Part shown: positions 51,144-59,951 of the stretch, piece by piece | How the letters are laid out: every line of letters begins with the position of its first letter | How positions within the stretch are numbered: position 1 is the first letter of the stretch | DNA from: Ezakiella coagulans | GTDB taxonomy: Bacteria; Bacillota; Clostridia; Tissierellales; Peptoniphilaceae | Reading direction: 5' to 3' | Length of the DNA: 64,000 bases | Assembly: GCF_003096635.1 (NCBI RefSeq) | Contig: NZ_QEKV01000003.1 | Location: forward strand, 151,510 to 215,509 | Made by a program: the position numbers and the translations under genes | The notes under the pieces: model-generated | Database searches by the model: none | The model's input: the letters and a program-made list of their open reading frames with translations, nothing else | Told to the model about the DNA's origin: nothing

Positions 51144-51816
51144 TGTGAGTCACCTCTTTTAATTTTCCATCGCTCATCTCGAGAAGTCTCGAGCCATATT
51201 TCAAAAGGTCGTCATCGTGCGTAACAATTATAATTGTCGTGCCATCATCGTTTATTTTCTTGAGCATCTCCATAATTTCAAAAGAAGTTGCCGAATCCAA
51301 GTCGCTTGTCGGTTCGTCTGCAAGAAGAATTTTAGGCTCATTCATAAGTGCTCTTGCAATCAAAACTCTTTTTACTTCCCCTCCGGAAAGATTTCTAGGG
51401 AACTCATCCTTAAGATGTAAAATTCCACACATATCAAGAAGTTCTTCCGCTCTTTTTATACCGTCACCTTCTCTTTTCATAAAAAAGTGTGGCAAACGAA
51501 CATTGTCAATAACATTCAAAGTCGAAAGCGTTCCCAATGATTGCGGAACATATCCGACAAATTCATTTCTATAATGACTTTTTTCATCATCTGTCATTTC
51601 AGAAATTTTTCTTTCTAAAACTCTTACATCGCCTTTTGTAGGATCCTGAATTGCCGATAAAATGGTTAGGAGCGTTGACTTTCCACTTCCGCTTTTCCCA
51701 ACTATGTTTATAAAATCACCTGAATTTACGGAAAAATTCACATCATTTAAAGCTGTGAAATCCCTTCCGCCTCTTTCAAAGATTTTATAGACATTATTCA
51801 CATCTACAAGAAGCAT
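51130..51816 (-). CDS. MacB/LolD-type ABC ATPase
   Basis: The 228-residue ATPase has Walker A GKSGSGKST (40-48), Q-loop VGYVPQSLGTL, signature NLSGGEVKRV, Walker B ILLADEPTSDLDS and HDDD at the H-loop. It partners the FtsX-type permease directly downstream. Its ATG lies inside the DUF4418 gene (23-bp overlap) with AGGAGAAGAG before it. Confidence 0.94.
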   Translation of the reverse strand: MLLVDVNNVYKIFERGGRDFTALNDVNFSVNSGDFINIVGKSGSGKSTLLTILSAIQDPTKGDVRVLERKISEMTDDEKSHYRNEFVGYVPQSLGTLSTLNVIDNVRLPHFFMKREGDGIKRAEELLDMCGILHLKDEFPRNLSGGEVKRVLIARALMNEPKILLADEPTSDLDSATSFEIMEMLKKINDDGTTIIIVTHDDDLLKYGSRLLEMSDGKLKEVTHNADN

Positions 51817-52210
51817 CTCTTCTCCTATTTAAAATCATTGCTGCAAGACCCAATAATGTGTAAATGCCTGCAAAAATATAAACAGTAGGCATTGTTTTTG
51901 CTTGACACATCATTTCTTTATTCATGCATCCGCCAATTAGATATGCAGGTAATAGTAGTGTATAAATGCCAACGATGAATGATGAAAATCCGAATGCAAA
52001 TTTAACACTTGAAGAACATACATAAAAATATGCACATCCTAAAATTGCCATCATAACGCCTGAGCCCATGACTGCACGACCCATCCAGTGACATTTCATA
52101 AACATTCCATTTTCCATCGGTCCGCAAGTCGGAGCAATAATACATGGTGTTAATGCCACAAGAATTCCTAAGGCGATAAATATTACGCCAATAATCTTAT
52201 CTCTTTTCAT
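51794..52210 (-). CDS. DUF4418 family membrane protein, Cys/Met-rich
   Basis: The 138-residue membrane protein has four helices and many soft ligands: C23, C29 (PTCGP), then M32, M36, M38 and C40-H41 (MKCHW). C59, C65, C95-M96, M100-M101-C102 and C135-x-C137 at the C-terminal tail follow. I assign DUF4418 from the PTCGPMENG and KCHWMGRA blocks. Function is unknown. Clusters of Cys, Met and His across the membrane suggest copper or another soft metal, or redox chemistry; this is inference. ATG 52210 follows GGAGGACTTT. It is first in the seven-gene operon. Confidence 0.8.
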   Translation of the reverse strand: MKRDKIIGVIFIALGILVALTPCIIAPTCGPMENGMFMKCHWMGRAVMGSGVMMAILGCAYFYVCSSSVKFAFGFSSFIVGIYTLLLPAYLIGGCMNKEMMCQAKTMPTVYIFAGIYTLLGLAAMILNRRRDASCRCE

Positions 52211-52271
52211 AAAGTCCTCCAAAAAAGATTTTAAAAAAGCTTTTAACTTTTTCTTAATCTAAATTCTTTAT

Positions 52272-52301
52272 AACCTAAGTATTTTATAACACTTTTAGGT
52301 T
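52272..52301. promoter_or_regulatory. Operator-like palindrome over the DUF4418/ABC operon promoter
   Basis: AACCTAA (52272-52278) and TTAGGTT (52295-52301) are perfect 7-bp arms with a 16-bp spacer. The site covers the -10 box, most of the promoter spacer and the predicted start, the classic repressor position. TTAGGTT is the half-site of DtxR/SirR-type metalloregulators, but here the arms point the other way and are further apart. Confidence 0.55.
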
Positions 52302-52309
52302 GTAGTCAA
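52281..52309 (-). promoter_or_regulatory. Promoter of the DUF4418/ABC operon
   Basis: TTGACT (52304-52309), 17-bp spacer, TAAAAT (52281-52286) on the minus strand; predicted start about 52274, 64 bp before the DUF4418 ATG. Confidence 0.75.
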
Positions 52310-52406
52310 CACGAATTTCTTAGTTATAGAAAATTCAAATACCAAATAAAAATGAATAGGTTATTGCTATATTTACATTACAATAAATTAACGTTTTTAT
52401 CAAAAA

Positions 52407-52434
52407 AATACCCCCACAACTTAATGAGGGTATT
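52407..52434 (-). terminator. Terminator after ftsH
   Basis: AATACCC and GGGTATT stem with a 14-nt loop, followed by TTTTTTG on the minus strand, 6 bp past the ftsH stop. Confidence 0.85.
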
Positions 52435-52439
52435 CTTTA

Positions 52440-54317
52440 TTAATTTTCTTCTAAGTTTTTTGCAATATCCACTTCTTTTTCTGAAGCTTCAATCTTTTCA
52501 TCAGGTGCAACGTGTCTATTAAATATTTCCATAAACTCGTCTCCTGTAATAGTTTCTTTTTCAATCAAGTGTTTTGCAATATCATGTAGTGCATCTTCAT
52601 TATTCTTCAAAATATCCACAGCTTTTTTATGTGCGGATTTTATTAGTTCAAGAACTGCTTCATCTGCTTCTTTGTGAGTGCCTTCACTAACAATTACTTG
52701 CGATCCACCACCCAAATATCTGTTTCCATCTTGAACAAGAGTTGCCATTCCAAATTTTTCCGTCATACCATATCTCATTACAATGGCATTCGCAATATTT
52801 GTAATTTTTTCTATATCGTTTGAAGCACCTGTCGTTTGTGTGTTAAATATAACCTCTTCAGCAGCACGTCCTCCCGAAAGAGTTACCATTTGATTATATA
52901 GTTCTTCCTTACTCATCAGGAATTTTTCCTCTTTGTCAATTTGAAGAGTATAACCAAGTGCCCCGCTTGTTCTAGGGATAATAGTAATCTTTGCAACAGG
53001 TGCGGAATGTGTTTGACTTGCAGCAACGAGTGCATGTCCAACTTCGTGATATGCAATGATTTTCTTTTCTTCCGGCGATATAACCATCGATTTTCTTTCG
53101 TATCCGGCTATAACTACTTCTACACTTTCAACGATATCCCTTTGAGTTACTTCAGTTCTACCTTCTCTTACAGCTCTAAGGGCAGCTTCATTTATCATAT
53201 TTGCCAAATCAGCACCGCTTGCTCCTGCCGTCGCAAGTCCAACTTGTTCAAAGTTTATATTGTCTTCGTGTCTTACATTTCTAATATGAACCTTTAAAAT
53301 GTCGATTCTTCCTTTTAAATCAGGAAGTTCAACCGGAATTCTTCTATCGAAACGTCCCGGTCTTAGAAGTGCTGGATCAAGAATCTCAGGTCTGTTGGTT
53401 GCCACCAAAATTACAACACCCTTTTTACCGTCAAATCCATCCATCTCAGCAAGAAGTTGGTTTAACGTTTGTTCTCTTTCGTCGTTTCCACCAAGTTGTG
53501 AATCTCTTCTTTTCCCAATGGTATCAATTTCATCTATAAAAACAATACAAGGAGCTTTTTCATTTGCTTGTTTAAACAAATCTCTCACACGACTTGCACC
53601 CATTCCTACAAACATTTCAACAAATTCTGAGCCTGAAATCGAGAAAAATGGAACATGTGCCTCTCCTGCAACAGCTTGTGCAAGAAGAGTTTTACCTGTT
53701 CCCGGAGGCCCAACAAGAAGTGCCCCCTTTGGAAGCTTAGCTCCAATTCTTGCATATTTTATCGGATTATGAAGAAAACTAACAATTTCGCTAAGTGCCT
53801 CTTTCGCTTCTTCTTGGCCCGCAACATCTTTAAATGTTTTTCCCGTATTGGCTTCTACATAGACCTTAGCATTGCTCTTCCCAAAACTCATCGGTCCGAC
53901 ACCGCCCATACTCTTTGCTAAAGAACGTGAAAGAATTCTTCCTCCAACGACAATAATGATTATTGGTAAAAACCAACTTAAAGCGGTAGCAAATAAACCA
54001 GGCTCTTCTTGAATCTTTGAGCCAAATTCAATATTTTTTTCACGAAGAAGTTTTGTAAGCCCCGGATCATCCCAAGGTCCCGTTTTATATATAACCTCTT
54101 TTCCATTTTCTTCAGCTACAAACAACCATTGATTTGATTGTTTTTCAACTTTTTTAACAACTCCACTGTCTATTTTTTTAAGCATGTCAGAATATCCGAC
54201 TTCTGTTACACTTTGTTTAAGTAAATATGGATATAAGAATAAATTTACGAAAAGCAGTATTGCAAGAACAATACCGTAATATATAAATATAGAATATGAT
54301 TTTTTTGGTTTCTTCAT
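52440..54317 (-). CDS. ftsH: ATP-dependent zinc metalloprotease FtsH
   Basis: FtsH degrades damaged membrane and regulatory proteins. The 625-residue protein has two N-terminal helices around an external domain, an AAA+ module with Walker A GPPGTGK (K209) and SRH region, and the M41 zinc site H424-E-V-G-H428. Met at 54317 is preferred over 54323 because the ribosome site AAAGGA is better spaced (8 bp). Confidence 0.97.
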   Translation of the reverse strand: MKKPKKSYSIFIYYGIVLAILLFVNLFLYPYLLKQSVTEVGYSDMLKKIDSGVVKKVEKQSNQWLFVAEENGKEVIYKTGPWDDPGLTKLLREKNIEFGSKIQEEPGLFATALSWFLPIIIIVVGGRILSRSLAKSMGGVGPMSFGKSNAKVYVEANTGKTFKDVAGQEEAKEALSEIVSFLHNPIKYARIGAKLPKGALLVGPPGTGKTLLAQAVAGEAHVPFFSISGSEFVEMFVGMGASRVRDLFKQANEKAPCIVFIDEIDTIGKRRDSQLGGNDEREQTLNQLLAEMDGFDGKKGVVILVATNRPEILDPALLRPGRFDRRIPVELPDLKGRIDILKVHIRNVRHEDNINFEQVGLATAGASGADLANMINEAALRAVREGRTEVTQRDIVESVEVVIAGYERKSMVISPEEKKIIAYHEVGHALVAASQTHSAPVAKITIIPRTSGALGYTLQIDKEEKFLMSKEELYNQMVTLSGGRAAEEVIFNTQTTGASNDIEKITNIANAIVMRYGMTEKFGMATLVQDGNRYLGGGSQVIVSEGTHKEADEAVLELIKSAHKKAVDILKNNEDALHDIAKHLIEKETITGDEFMEIFNRHVAPDEKIEASEKEVDIAKNLEEN

Positions 54318-54416
54318 CCTCATCTTCCTTTCTTGATAATATAATCTATTTATACCCCGTAGCCTTAAAATCTAACCAATTTTGACTTACAATTAGAACT
54401 CCCTGGCAAATAAAAA

Positions 54417-54432
54417 ACGGGGTTTCCCCCGT
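54417..54432 (-). terminator. Terminator after the stalk-domain gene
   Basis: ACGGGG and CCCCGT stem with a tight loop, followed by TTTTTTAT on the minus strand. Confidence 0.85.
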
Positions 54433-54437
54433 CATTA

Positions 54438-55346
54438 TTAACCTGCAAATGCAAGTGTTCCTTTTTGTTTTGTGTCAAAACCTCTGTATTGATAAACTTG
54501 ACCTTGATAGAACATGTAAACTTTTCCGGTGTATTTATCTACAAGGAAATCCCAAACAACTGGAATTACATAATATCTGTCATTTTCATTCTTGACGCTG
54601 AAGCCTTGTTTAATTTTCCATCTCATTTCATCTTCAGGTGCATTTCCTTGGGTTTCACCTTCCTTCGGTTCTGTCCATTTTTTGCCGAAGTTTGTCTTGT
54701 ATGCCTTTTTAAGTTCTTTAGTCAAAATCTTTACAGCTTCATCTTTTGTAAGAGGTGTCGATTTTTCAGGATATTTCCAGACAAAAATTTGTTGGAAATT
54801 AGGAATCAATGGTGCAACTTCACTCGAATCATCTCCGAGAACATATTTTACATTGAAACCGAAATATTCAAAAAATTGTTTCAAAGGAACATATACAATC
54901 TTGCCTTCTCTTACAGGAAGAACGTCTAAAAATTCAGGTTTATCATTTAGTTCAGCGGATTGATCATTAAGTCTGAATGTGATTTTAGTCTCTTTGTTTT
55001 TAATTGTAAATTCATCTCCGTTTTGCGGATTTACTTTGACTTCTCCACCGATAATATCACTTAAAACATCAACCGGTAACATTGAAGAACCTTCAACTAT
55101 TTCAATATTAGAACTCTTTATAATATTTCCATTTGCAACAAGAAACATTCTAGGTGGATTCCCAAGTGCTATCTTGTCATTTTGACCAAATTGAATATAT
55201 TTTTCTTCGTCAGTGGAAATATCCACTCCATCAATATTTGTTTCAGCGATTCTTGCTGATGACTTTGGTCTGAATACTACAAATAAAACTATTATAAGTA
55301 GAACAGCGAGGACCAAATAAACTTCTTTTCTCAATCTTATTCTCAT
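54438..55346 (-). CDS. Membrane-anchored stalk-domain (copper amine oxidase N-like) protein
   Basis: The 302-residue protein has an uncleaved-looking N-terminal membrane anchor (about 8-25). A stalk domain (PF07833-like, about 85-170) includes SSMLPVDVLSDIIGGEVKVNPQNG...TIKNKETKITFRLND and VPLKQFFEYFGF, then a C-terminal domain with TKDEAVKILTKELKKAY. The name does not imply amine oxidase activity; such domains bind the wall or act as modules. A TATAAT lies about 50 bp upstream. Monocistronic. Confidence 0.78.
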   Translation of the reverse strand: MRIRLRKEVYLVLAVLLIIVLFVVFRPKSSARIAETNIDGVDISTDEEKYIQFGQNDKIALGNPPRMFLVANGNIIKSSNIEIVEGSSMLPVDVLSDIIGGEVKVNPQNGDEFTIKNKETKITFRLNDQSAELNDKPEFLDVLPVREGKIVYVPLKQFFEYFGFNVKYVLGDDSSEVAPLIPNFQQIFVWKYPEKSTPLTKDEAVKILTKELKKAYKTNFGKKWTEPKEGETQGNAPEDEMRWKIKQGFSVKNENDRYYVIPVVWDFLVDKYTGKVYMFYQGQVYQYRGFDTKQKGTLAFAG

Positions 55347-55421
55347 GTTATCCTCCTTTTACAATTTAAGACTTTAGTTATTTATATTATACCCAATCAT
55401 ATAAAATAATAACTCAAATTG

Positions 55422-56717
55422 CTATTCCTTTGATTTTTTTGTATCTAAATTTGGATCGATATCTATAAGTGTGATTTTAACTTTCTTAATTCTTCTGTCC
55501 TCAACTTCAAGAATCTTTATATTGGCATTTTCGAATTCGATTTCAGAAATTCTATTTGTATTCGGAATATATCCAAGCTTGTTTATAATAAATCCGGAAA
55601 TTGTATCATAGTCCATATCCTCAGGGAAATGAGTTCCAAGCATATCATTTATATCTTTTATTGATGTGCTTCCTTGAACGACCGCTTCATTTGTTGTGAG
55701 TGCATATACGTCAGGTTCGTCGTTGTCGAACTCGTCGTCAATATCGCCCATAATTTCTTCGGTCAAGTCTTCCATTGTAACTATACCGCTGAAACCGCCG
55801 TATTCATCCATAAGTAATGAAAGATGTCTTTGTTCTCTTTGCATTTCCTGAAAAAGCATGTGGATATTCTTTCTTTCAGGAACAAAATATGCCGGTTTTA
55901 TAAGCTTCTTAATGTCCAGATTTTTGATACCTTCTTTGTAAACAACTTTAAAAATGTCTTTAAGATAAATCACGCCGACAATATTATCAATATCATCATC
56001 ATATACCGGAATTCTCGAATATCTATATTCCGCAAGTTCATCCATATATTCTTCCGGCTTTTTGTTTATATCTACCATAAAAACTTCAGTTCTCGGTGTC
56101 ATAATTTCTTCTGCGACTCTCGAGTTAAATCCCATAACTCCATCTATCATTTCTTTTTCTGCGGAGTTTAAAATGCCTTGCTCTTCCCCAAGTTCCACCA
56201 TAGACGTAATTTGATCGATTGTTACAACCGGTTTTAAATCAGGAAGTTTAAATATTTCTATAATTGTGTTTTTTAGCCACTTTTCAGTTTTGTAAATTGG
56301 CATTATAATTAGCACAAAAAGATATATAACAAATTTTAAAGAGTTTACATTTTTATCCGGCTTTATGCTTCCAAACCTATCCGGAAAATCTACTGTCAAA
56401 ATATCATAAATCAACAATGAAACGAGAACTATTAAAGTTACAACTACAACAGAGAGGCTATTTTCTAAATCAAGATTTTTGTAAATTGTTTGAGCCAAAA
56501 TCAATAGTACAAATACAAATGATAATTTGACTAGATTATAAAATAAATCTAAACTCAGAATCATGTCTTCTTTTCTTTCGGCAAAATCCATATCTTCATC
56601 TCTGCCAGGATTAAATTCGGCACACATAACCGATGTTCTTATAAATCTTATAAAAAATGAAAATATTATATTTATTAAAAAAAATACCACAAACCTTATA
56701 CACGAGTCAGTGTCCAT
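55422..56717 (-). CDS. Hemolysin/CorC family protein with CBS domains
   Basis: The 431-residue protein has about four N-terminal helices (a divergent DUF21/CNNM-like region) and a pair of CBS domains (about 200-320: VAEEIMTPRTEVFMVDINK, YSRIPVYDDDIDNIVGVIYLKDIF, LLMDEYGGFSGIVTMEDLTEEIMGDI). A CorC_HlyC domain (about 340-425) follows. Relatives take part in magnesium or cobalt efflux; membrane damage is not implied. It starts in the wecB stop (TAATG). Confidence 0.9.
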   Translation of the reverse strand: MDTDSCIRFVVFFLINIIFSFFIRFIRTSVMCAEFNPGRDEDMDFAERKEDMILSLDLFYNLVKLSFVFVLLILAQTIYKNLDLENSLSVVVVTLIVLVSLLIYDILTVDFPDRFGSIKPDKNVNSLKFVIYLFVLIIMPIYKTEKWLKNTIIEIFKLPDLKPVVTIDQITSMVELGEEQGILNSAEKEMIDGVMGFNSRVAEEIMTPRTEVFMVDINKKPEEYMDELAEYRYSRIPVYDDDIDNIVGVIYLKDIFKVVYKEGIKNLDIKKLIKPAYFVPERKNIHMLFQEMQREQRHLSLLMDEYGGFSGIVTMEDLTEEIMGDIDDEFDNDEPDVYALTTNEAVVQGSTSIKDINDMLGTHFPEDMDYDTISGFIINKLGYIPNTNRISEIEFENANIKILEVEDRRIKKVKITLIDIDPNLDTKKSKE

Positions 56718-57829
56718 TAAGCATTGTTCTCCTTCTTATAGTCTTCGATTAAAATTTTCAAAATTCTTTCCGCCGCAAATCCATCACCATACGGATTTTT
56801 TGCGTGGCTCATGTTTTTGTACATAGTTCCCTTTTCCATGAGCTCTTCAATATTTCTTCTTATCTTGTCATATTCCGTTCCAACCAATTTGCAAGTACCG
56901 GCTTCAATTCCTTCCGGTCTTTCTGTTTCTTCTCTTATAACAAGAACAGGTTTTCCAAAGCCAGGTGCTTCTTCTTGAAGCCCGCCGCTGTCTGTAACAA
57001 CAAATGAAACTTTGCTCAAAAGGTGAACCATATCATGATATGAAAGTGGTTCTATTAATTCAACATTTTTCAAGTCAGCAAAATATTTTTTTGCATATTC
57101 CCTGATCTTCGGTGTAAAGTGCATCGGGAAAATAAGTTTTACATCTTTGTCCTTTATCGCATCCTTAACAGCACCGAAAATATCATCCAAGTGATTTTGA
57201 TTTTCCCTTCTGTGACAAGTAAGAAGAATAATCTCTTCGTCTTTCAAATTATTTAACTCATCATATGAGAATGTGTATTGATCTTTTTTTGAAAGTCTTA
57301 AAGTGTCAATGACAGTATTTCCCGTAACAAAAACGCTTTCTTTTTTAACGCCTTCTCTTATAAGATTTTCCATAGAAAGAGTTGTCGGTGCAAAATTCAA
57401 GGACGCAAGTGAGCTGACCATCTTTCTGTTAGCTTCTTCAGGAAATGGGCTCATGATATTGTTTGAGCGCAGCCCTGCTTCGATATGTCCGACTTTTATG
57501 CCATTGTAAAATGCCCATAAAGCTCCTGCAAATACAGTTGTTGTGTCCCCTTGAACAAGACAATAGTCATAGTCCTTGCTTTCGAGGCTCTCAAGTGCAT
57601 TTAGTGCATGAGCCGTTATATGAGAAAGACTTTGACCGGATTCAAAAATTCTTAAATTTGTAAAATTTTTAATATCCAAATCTTCTATCATCATGTCGAG
57701 AAGTTCTCTGTGTTGACCGGTAAAGACTACACTCAAATCAAAATTTTCGTCTTCACGCATCGCTTTTATTATCGGATAGCATTTTATTATCTCAGGTCTG
57801 GTCCCGATAATTAATACAACCTTTATCAA
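56717..57829 (-). CDS. wecB: UDP-N-acetylglucosamine 2-epimerase (non-hydrolysing)
   Basis: WecB/MnaA interconverts UDP-GlcNAc and UDP-ManNAc for wall polymers. The protein has IIGTRPEIIKCYPI, VVFTGQHRELLDMM, VQGDTTTVFAGALWAFYNG, GHIEAGLRS, PFPEEANRK and VTDSGGLQEEA. The annotated open frame reaches into the upstream gene. I choose TTG 57829 (370 aa), which has GAGGGGG six bases before it; ATG 57844 is possible but lacks a ribosome site. Co-transcribed with a WecA/TagO-like gene. Confidence 0.93.
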   Translation of the reverse strand: MIKVVLIIGTRPEIIKCYPIIKAMREDENFDLSVVFTGQHRELLDMMIEDLDIKNFTNLRIFESGQSLSHITAHALNALESLESKDYDYCLVQGDTTTVFAGALWAFYNGIKVGHIEAGLRSNNIMSPFPEEANRKMVSSLASLNFAPTTLSMENLIREGVKKESVFVTGNTVIDTLRLSKKDQYTFSYDELNNLKDEEIILLTCHRRENQNHLDDIFGAVKDAIKDKDVKLIFPMHFTPKIREYAKKYFADLKNVELIEPLSYHDMVHLLSKVSFVVTDSGGLQEEAPGFGKPVLVIREETERPEGIEAGTCKLVGTEYDKIRRNIEELMEKGTMYKNMSHAKNPYGDGFAAERILKILIEDYKKENNA

Positions 57830-57830
57830 A

Positions 57831-58877
57831 TTATTCCCCCTCATTGATTTTATCTTCATTATTTTTACCGTCTTTTCTAAAAAGACCGAATATAGTAGCC
57901 AAAACAACTATCATTATTATTGTGAGTGCACTTAAAACCATGCCGAAAGCAGGTGGAACTTTAGAAATCAACAGTCCCATAAGCGAACAAGTTATGGAGA
58001 GTCCATACATTATTAAAACCGCTTGTTTTACAGTATATCCGCTTTGGACAAGTCTATGATGGAGATGTCCTTTATCTGCCATCATAATTTTCTTACCATT
58101 AATCGCACGTCTAAATATTGCAAAAAGTGTATCAAAAACAGGTAATGCAAGTATCAAAACAGGCACAATCAAAGTCATTGTCGTGACTGATTTCATGACG
58201 CCCTCTACCGAAAGGCATGCTAAAATAAATCCTATAGATAATGCTCCTGTATCACCCATAAATATTTTTGCCGGATTAAAATTGTATGGCAAAAATCCGA
58301 GTGTGCTTCCTGCAATTGCAAGAGAAAGAGTCGGAACAAATCCGATTTTTTCACTTGAAAAATAAAAGGTAAGCGCACTTATTGTCGAAAGTCCCGCACA
58401 GAGCCCGTCCATGCCGTCAATAAAATTTAGTGCATTTGAAACACCCACAATCCAAATTACCGACAAAATAGGTCCAACAATTCCAAGACTTATTGTATCT
58501 TGCGGTCTAAAAGGATTTGTTATATGGGTAATCTTTACTCCTGCCGCAACAACTATAATCGCAGCTGTTATTTGAAGTATAAGTTTTACTTTCGGCTTTA
58601 TGTCTATCTTATCATCAACCATTCCTGTAACAACGAGAATTGCACTTCCAATTAAAATAGCAATTAGCTTTGGGGAAAGGTCCACAAATAAAAGAATTGT
58701 TACTAAAAACGCGATGAAGATGCCGAGCCCTCCAATGGTCGCAACAGCATCTTTATGCATCCTTCTATTATCTTTCGGAATATCTATGAATCCATATTTT
58801 TTTGAAATATAAATATTAATAGGTGTGAGTGCAAAACTTATGCAAAACGCCACCATAAAAATATAAAAAACGTTCAT
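57831..58877 (-). CDS. MraY/WecA/TagO family undecaprenyl-phosphate sugar-1-phosphate transferase
   Basis: The 348-residue membrane protein has about ten helices and the family aspartates: MVDDKIDIKPK, NALNFIDGMDGLCAG, and FMGDTGALSIGF. HLHHRLVQSG near the C-terminus matches WecA/TagO more than MraY. It starts wall teichoic acid or polysaccharide lipid-linked synthesis with UDP-GlcNAc, and wecB downstream supplies UDP-ManNAc for the next step. Confidence 0.92.
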   Translation of the reverse strand: MNVFYIFMVAFCISFALTPINIYISKKYGFIDIPKDNRRMHKDAVATIGGLGIFIAFLVTILLFVDLSPKLIAILIGSAILVVTGMVDDKIDIKPKVKLILQITAAIIVVAAGVKITHITNPFRPQDTISLGIVGPILSVIWIVGVSNALNFIDGMDGLCAGLSTISALTFYFSSEKIGFVPTLSLAIAGSTLGFLPYNFNPAKIFMGDTGALSIGFILACLSVEGVMKSVTTMTLIVPVLILALPVFDTLFAIFRRAINGKKIMMADKGHLHHRLVQSGYTVKQAVLIMYGLSITCSLMGLLISKVPPAFGMVLSALTIIMIVVLATIFGLFRKDGKNNEDKINEGE

Positions 58878-59506
58878 TACTTAGTACCGAAAAGTCTATC
58901 TCCTGCATCTCCGAGTCCAGGTATAATATACTTGTTGTCGTTCAACTTTTCATCAACCGAACATACATAGATATCTACATCCGGGTGAACTCTATGGAAT
59001 TCTTCAATTCCTTCCGGAGCGCCGATGATGTTCGCAACTTTAATATTTGTTACACCCATATTTTTGAGTTCTGTAACTGCATCAATTGCACTTCCGCCGG
59101 TTGCAATCATCGGGTCGATAACAATTACTTGACGATTTGTAATATCTTCTGGCATTTTACAGTAATAGCTTACCGGCTTAAATGTCTTAGGGTCTCTGTA
59201 GAGTCCAATGTGTCCAACTTTTGCAGCAGGAATAAGATTTAAAAATCCATCGACCATGCCCAGTCCTGCTCTTAAAATTGGTACAATTGCGACTTTCTTC
59301 CCCGAAATTGATTTTACATGAGCTTTTCCCATCGGTGTTTCAATTTCAACTTCTTCAAGTGGAAAGTCCTTTGTAAGTTCATAACCCATAAGCATTGCAA
59401 TTTCAGTTACAAGTTCTCTGAATTCCTTTGCACCTGTGTCTTTTCTTCTTAAAATCCCCAACTTATGTTGAATTAAAGGGTGATTACAAATAATAGTTTG
59501 TCCCAT
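58877..59506 (-). CDS. upp: Uracil phosphoribosyltransferase
   Basis: The 209-residue enzyme makes UMP from uracil and PRPP. It has [47 protein letters not shown], the PRPP loop [14 protein letters not shown] and the uracil-binding [16 protein letters not shown]. It complements uraA elsewhere in the window. It overlaps the next gene in TAATG. Confidence 0.97.
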   Translation of the reverse strand: MGQTIICNHPLIQHKLGILRRKDTGAKEFRELVTEIAMLMGYELTKDFPLEEVEIETPMGKAHVKSISGKKVAIVPILRAGLGMVDGFLNLIPAAKVGHIGLYRDPKTFKPVSYYCKMPEDITNRQVIVIDPMIATGGSAIDAVTELKNMGVTNIKVANIIGAPEGIEEFHRVHPDVDIYVCSVDEKLNDNKYIIPGLGDAGDRLFGTK

Positions 59507-59507
59507 T

Positions 59508-59951
59508 TTATTCTTCCTCCATCTTACTAATTTTATCTAATCTTTTTTGGTGTCTTTCACCTTGAAATTCTGCATTTAAAAATGATTTTACAATCTTTAT
59601 CGCAAGTTCTTCGCCAAGCACACGACCACCCAACGCAATCATATTTGCATTGTTGTGCTCTTTTGCCATTTGTGCTGAAAAACAATCCGAAAGAAGTGCA
59701 CATCGTATTCCCTTGACTTTATTTGCAGCAATCGATATCCCGATTCCCGTTCCGCAGAAAAGAATACCCAAATCGACATCCTTGTTCACTACAGCATCTG
59801 CAGTCTTTTTCGCATAGTCCGGATAGTCTACTCTTTCGCCTTCAAATGAACCGTAGTCAAATAGTTCGTACCCTTCTTCTTTTGACAAGGCTTCCATAAT
59901 TTTCAATTTCAAATCATATCCGCCGTGGTCACTACCAAATCCAATCTTCAT
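59508..59951 (-). CDS. rpiB: Ribose-5-phosphate isomerase B
   Basis: The 147-residue RpiB/LacAB-type isomerase has [24 protein letters not shown], and [22 protein letters not shown] with the catalytic cysteine. It links ribulose-5-phosphate with ribose-5-phosphate, the precursor of PRPP used by upp and xpt. The start overlaps the Sua5 gene by 20 bp. Confidence 0.95.
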   Translation of the reverse strand: MKIGFGSDHGGYDLKLKIMEALSKEEGYELFDYGSFEGERVDYPDYAKKTADAVVNKDVDLGILFCGTGIGISIAANKVKGIRCALLSDCFSAQMAKEHNNANMIALGGRVLGEELAIKIVKSFLNAEFQGERHQKRLDKISKMEEE

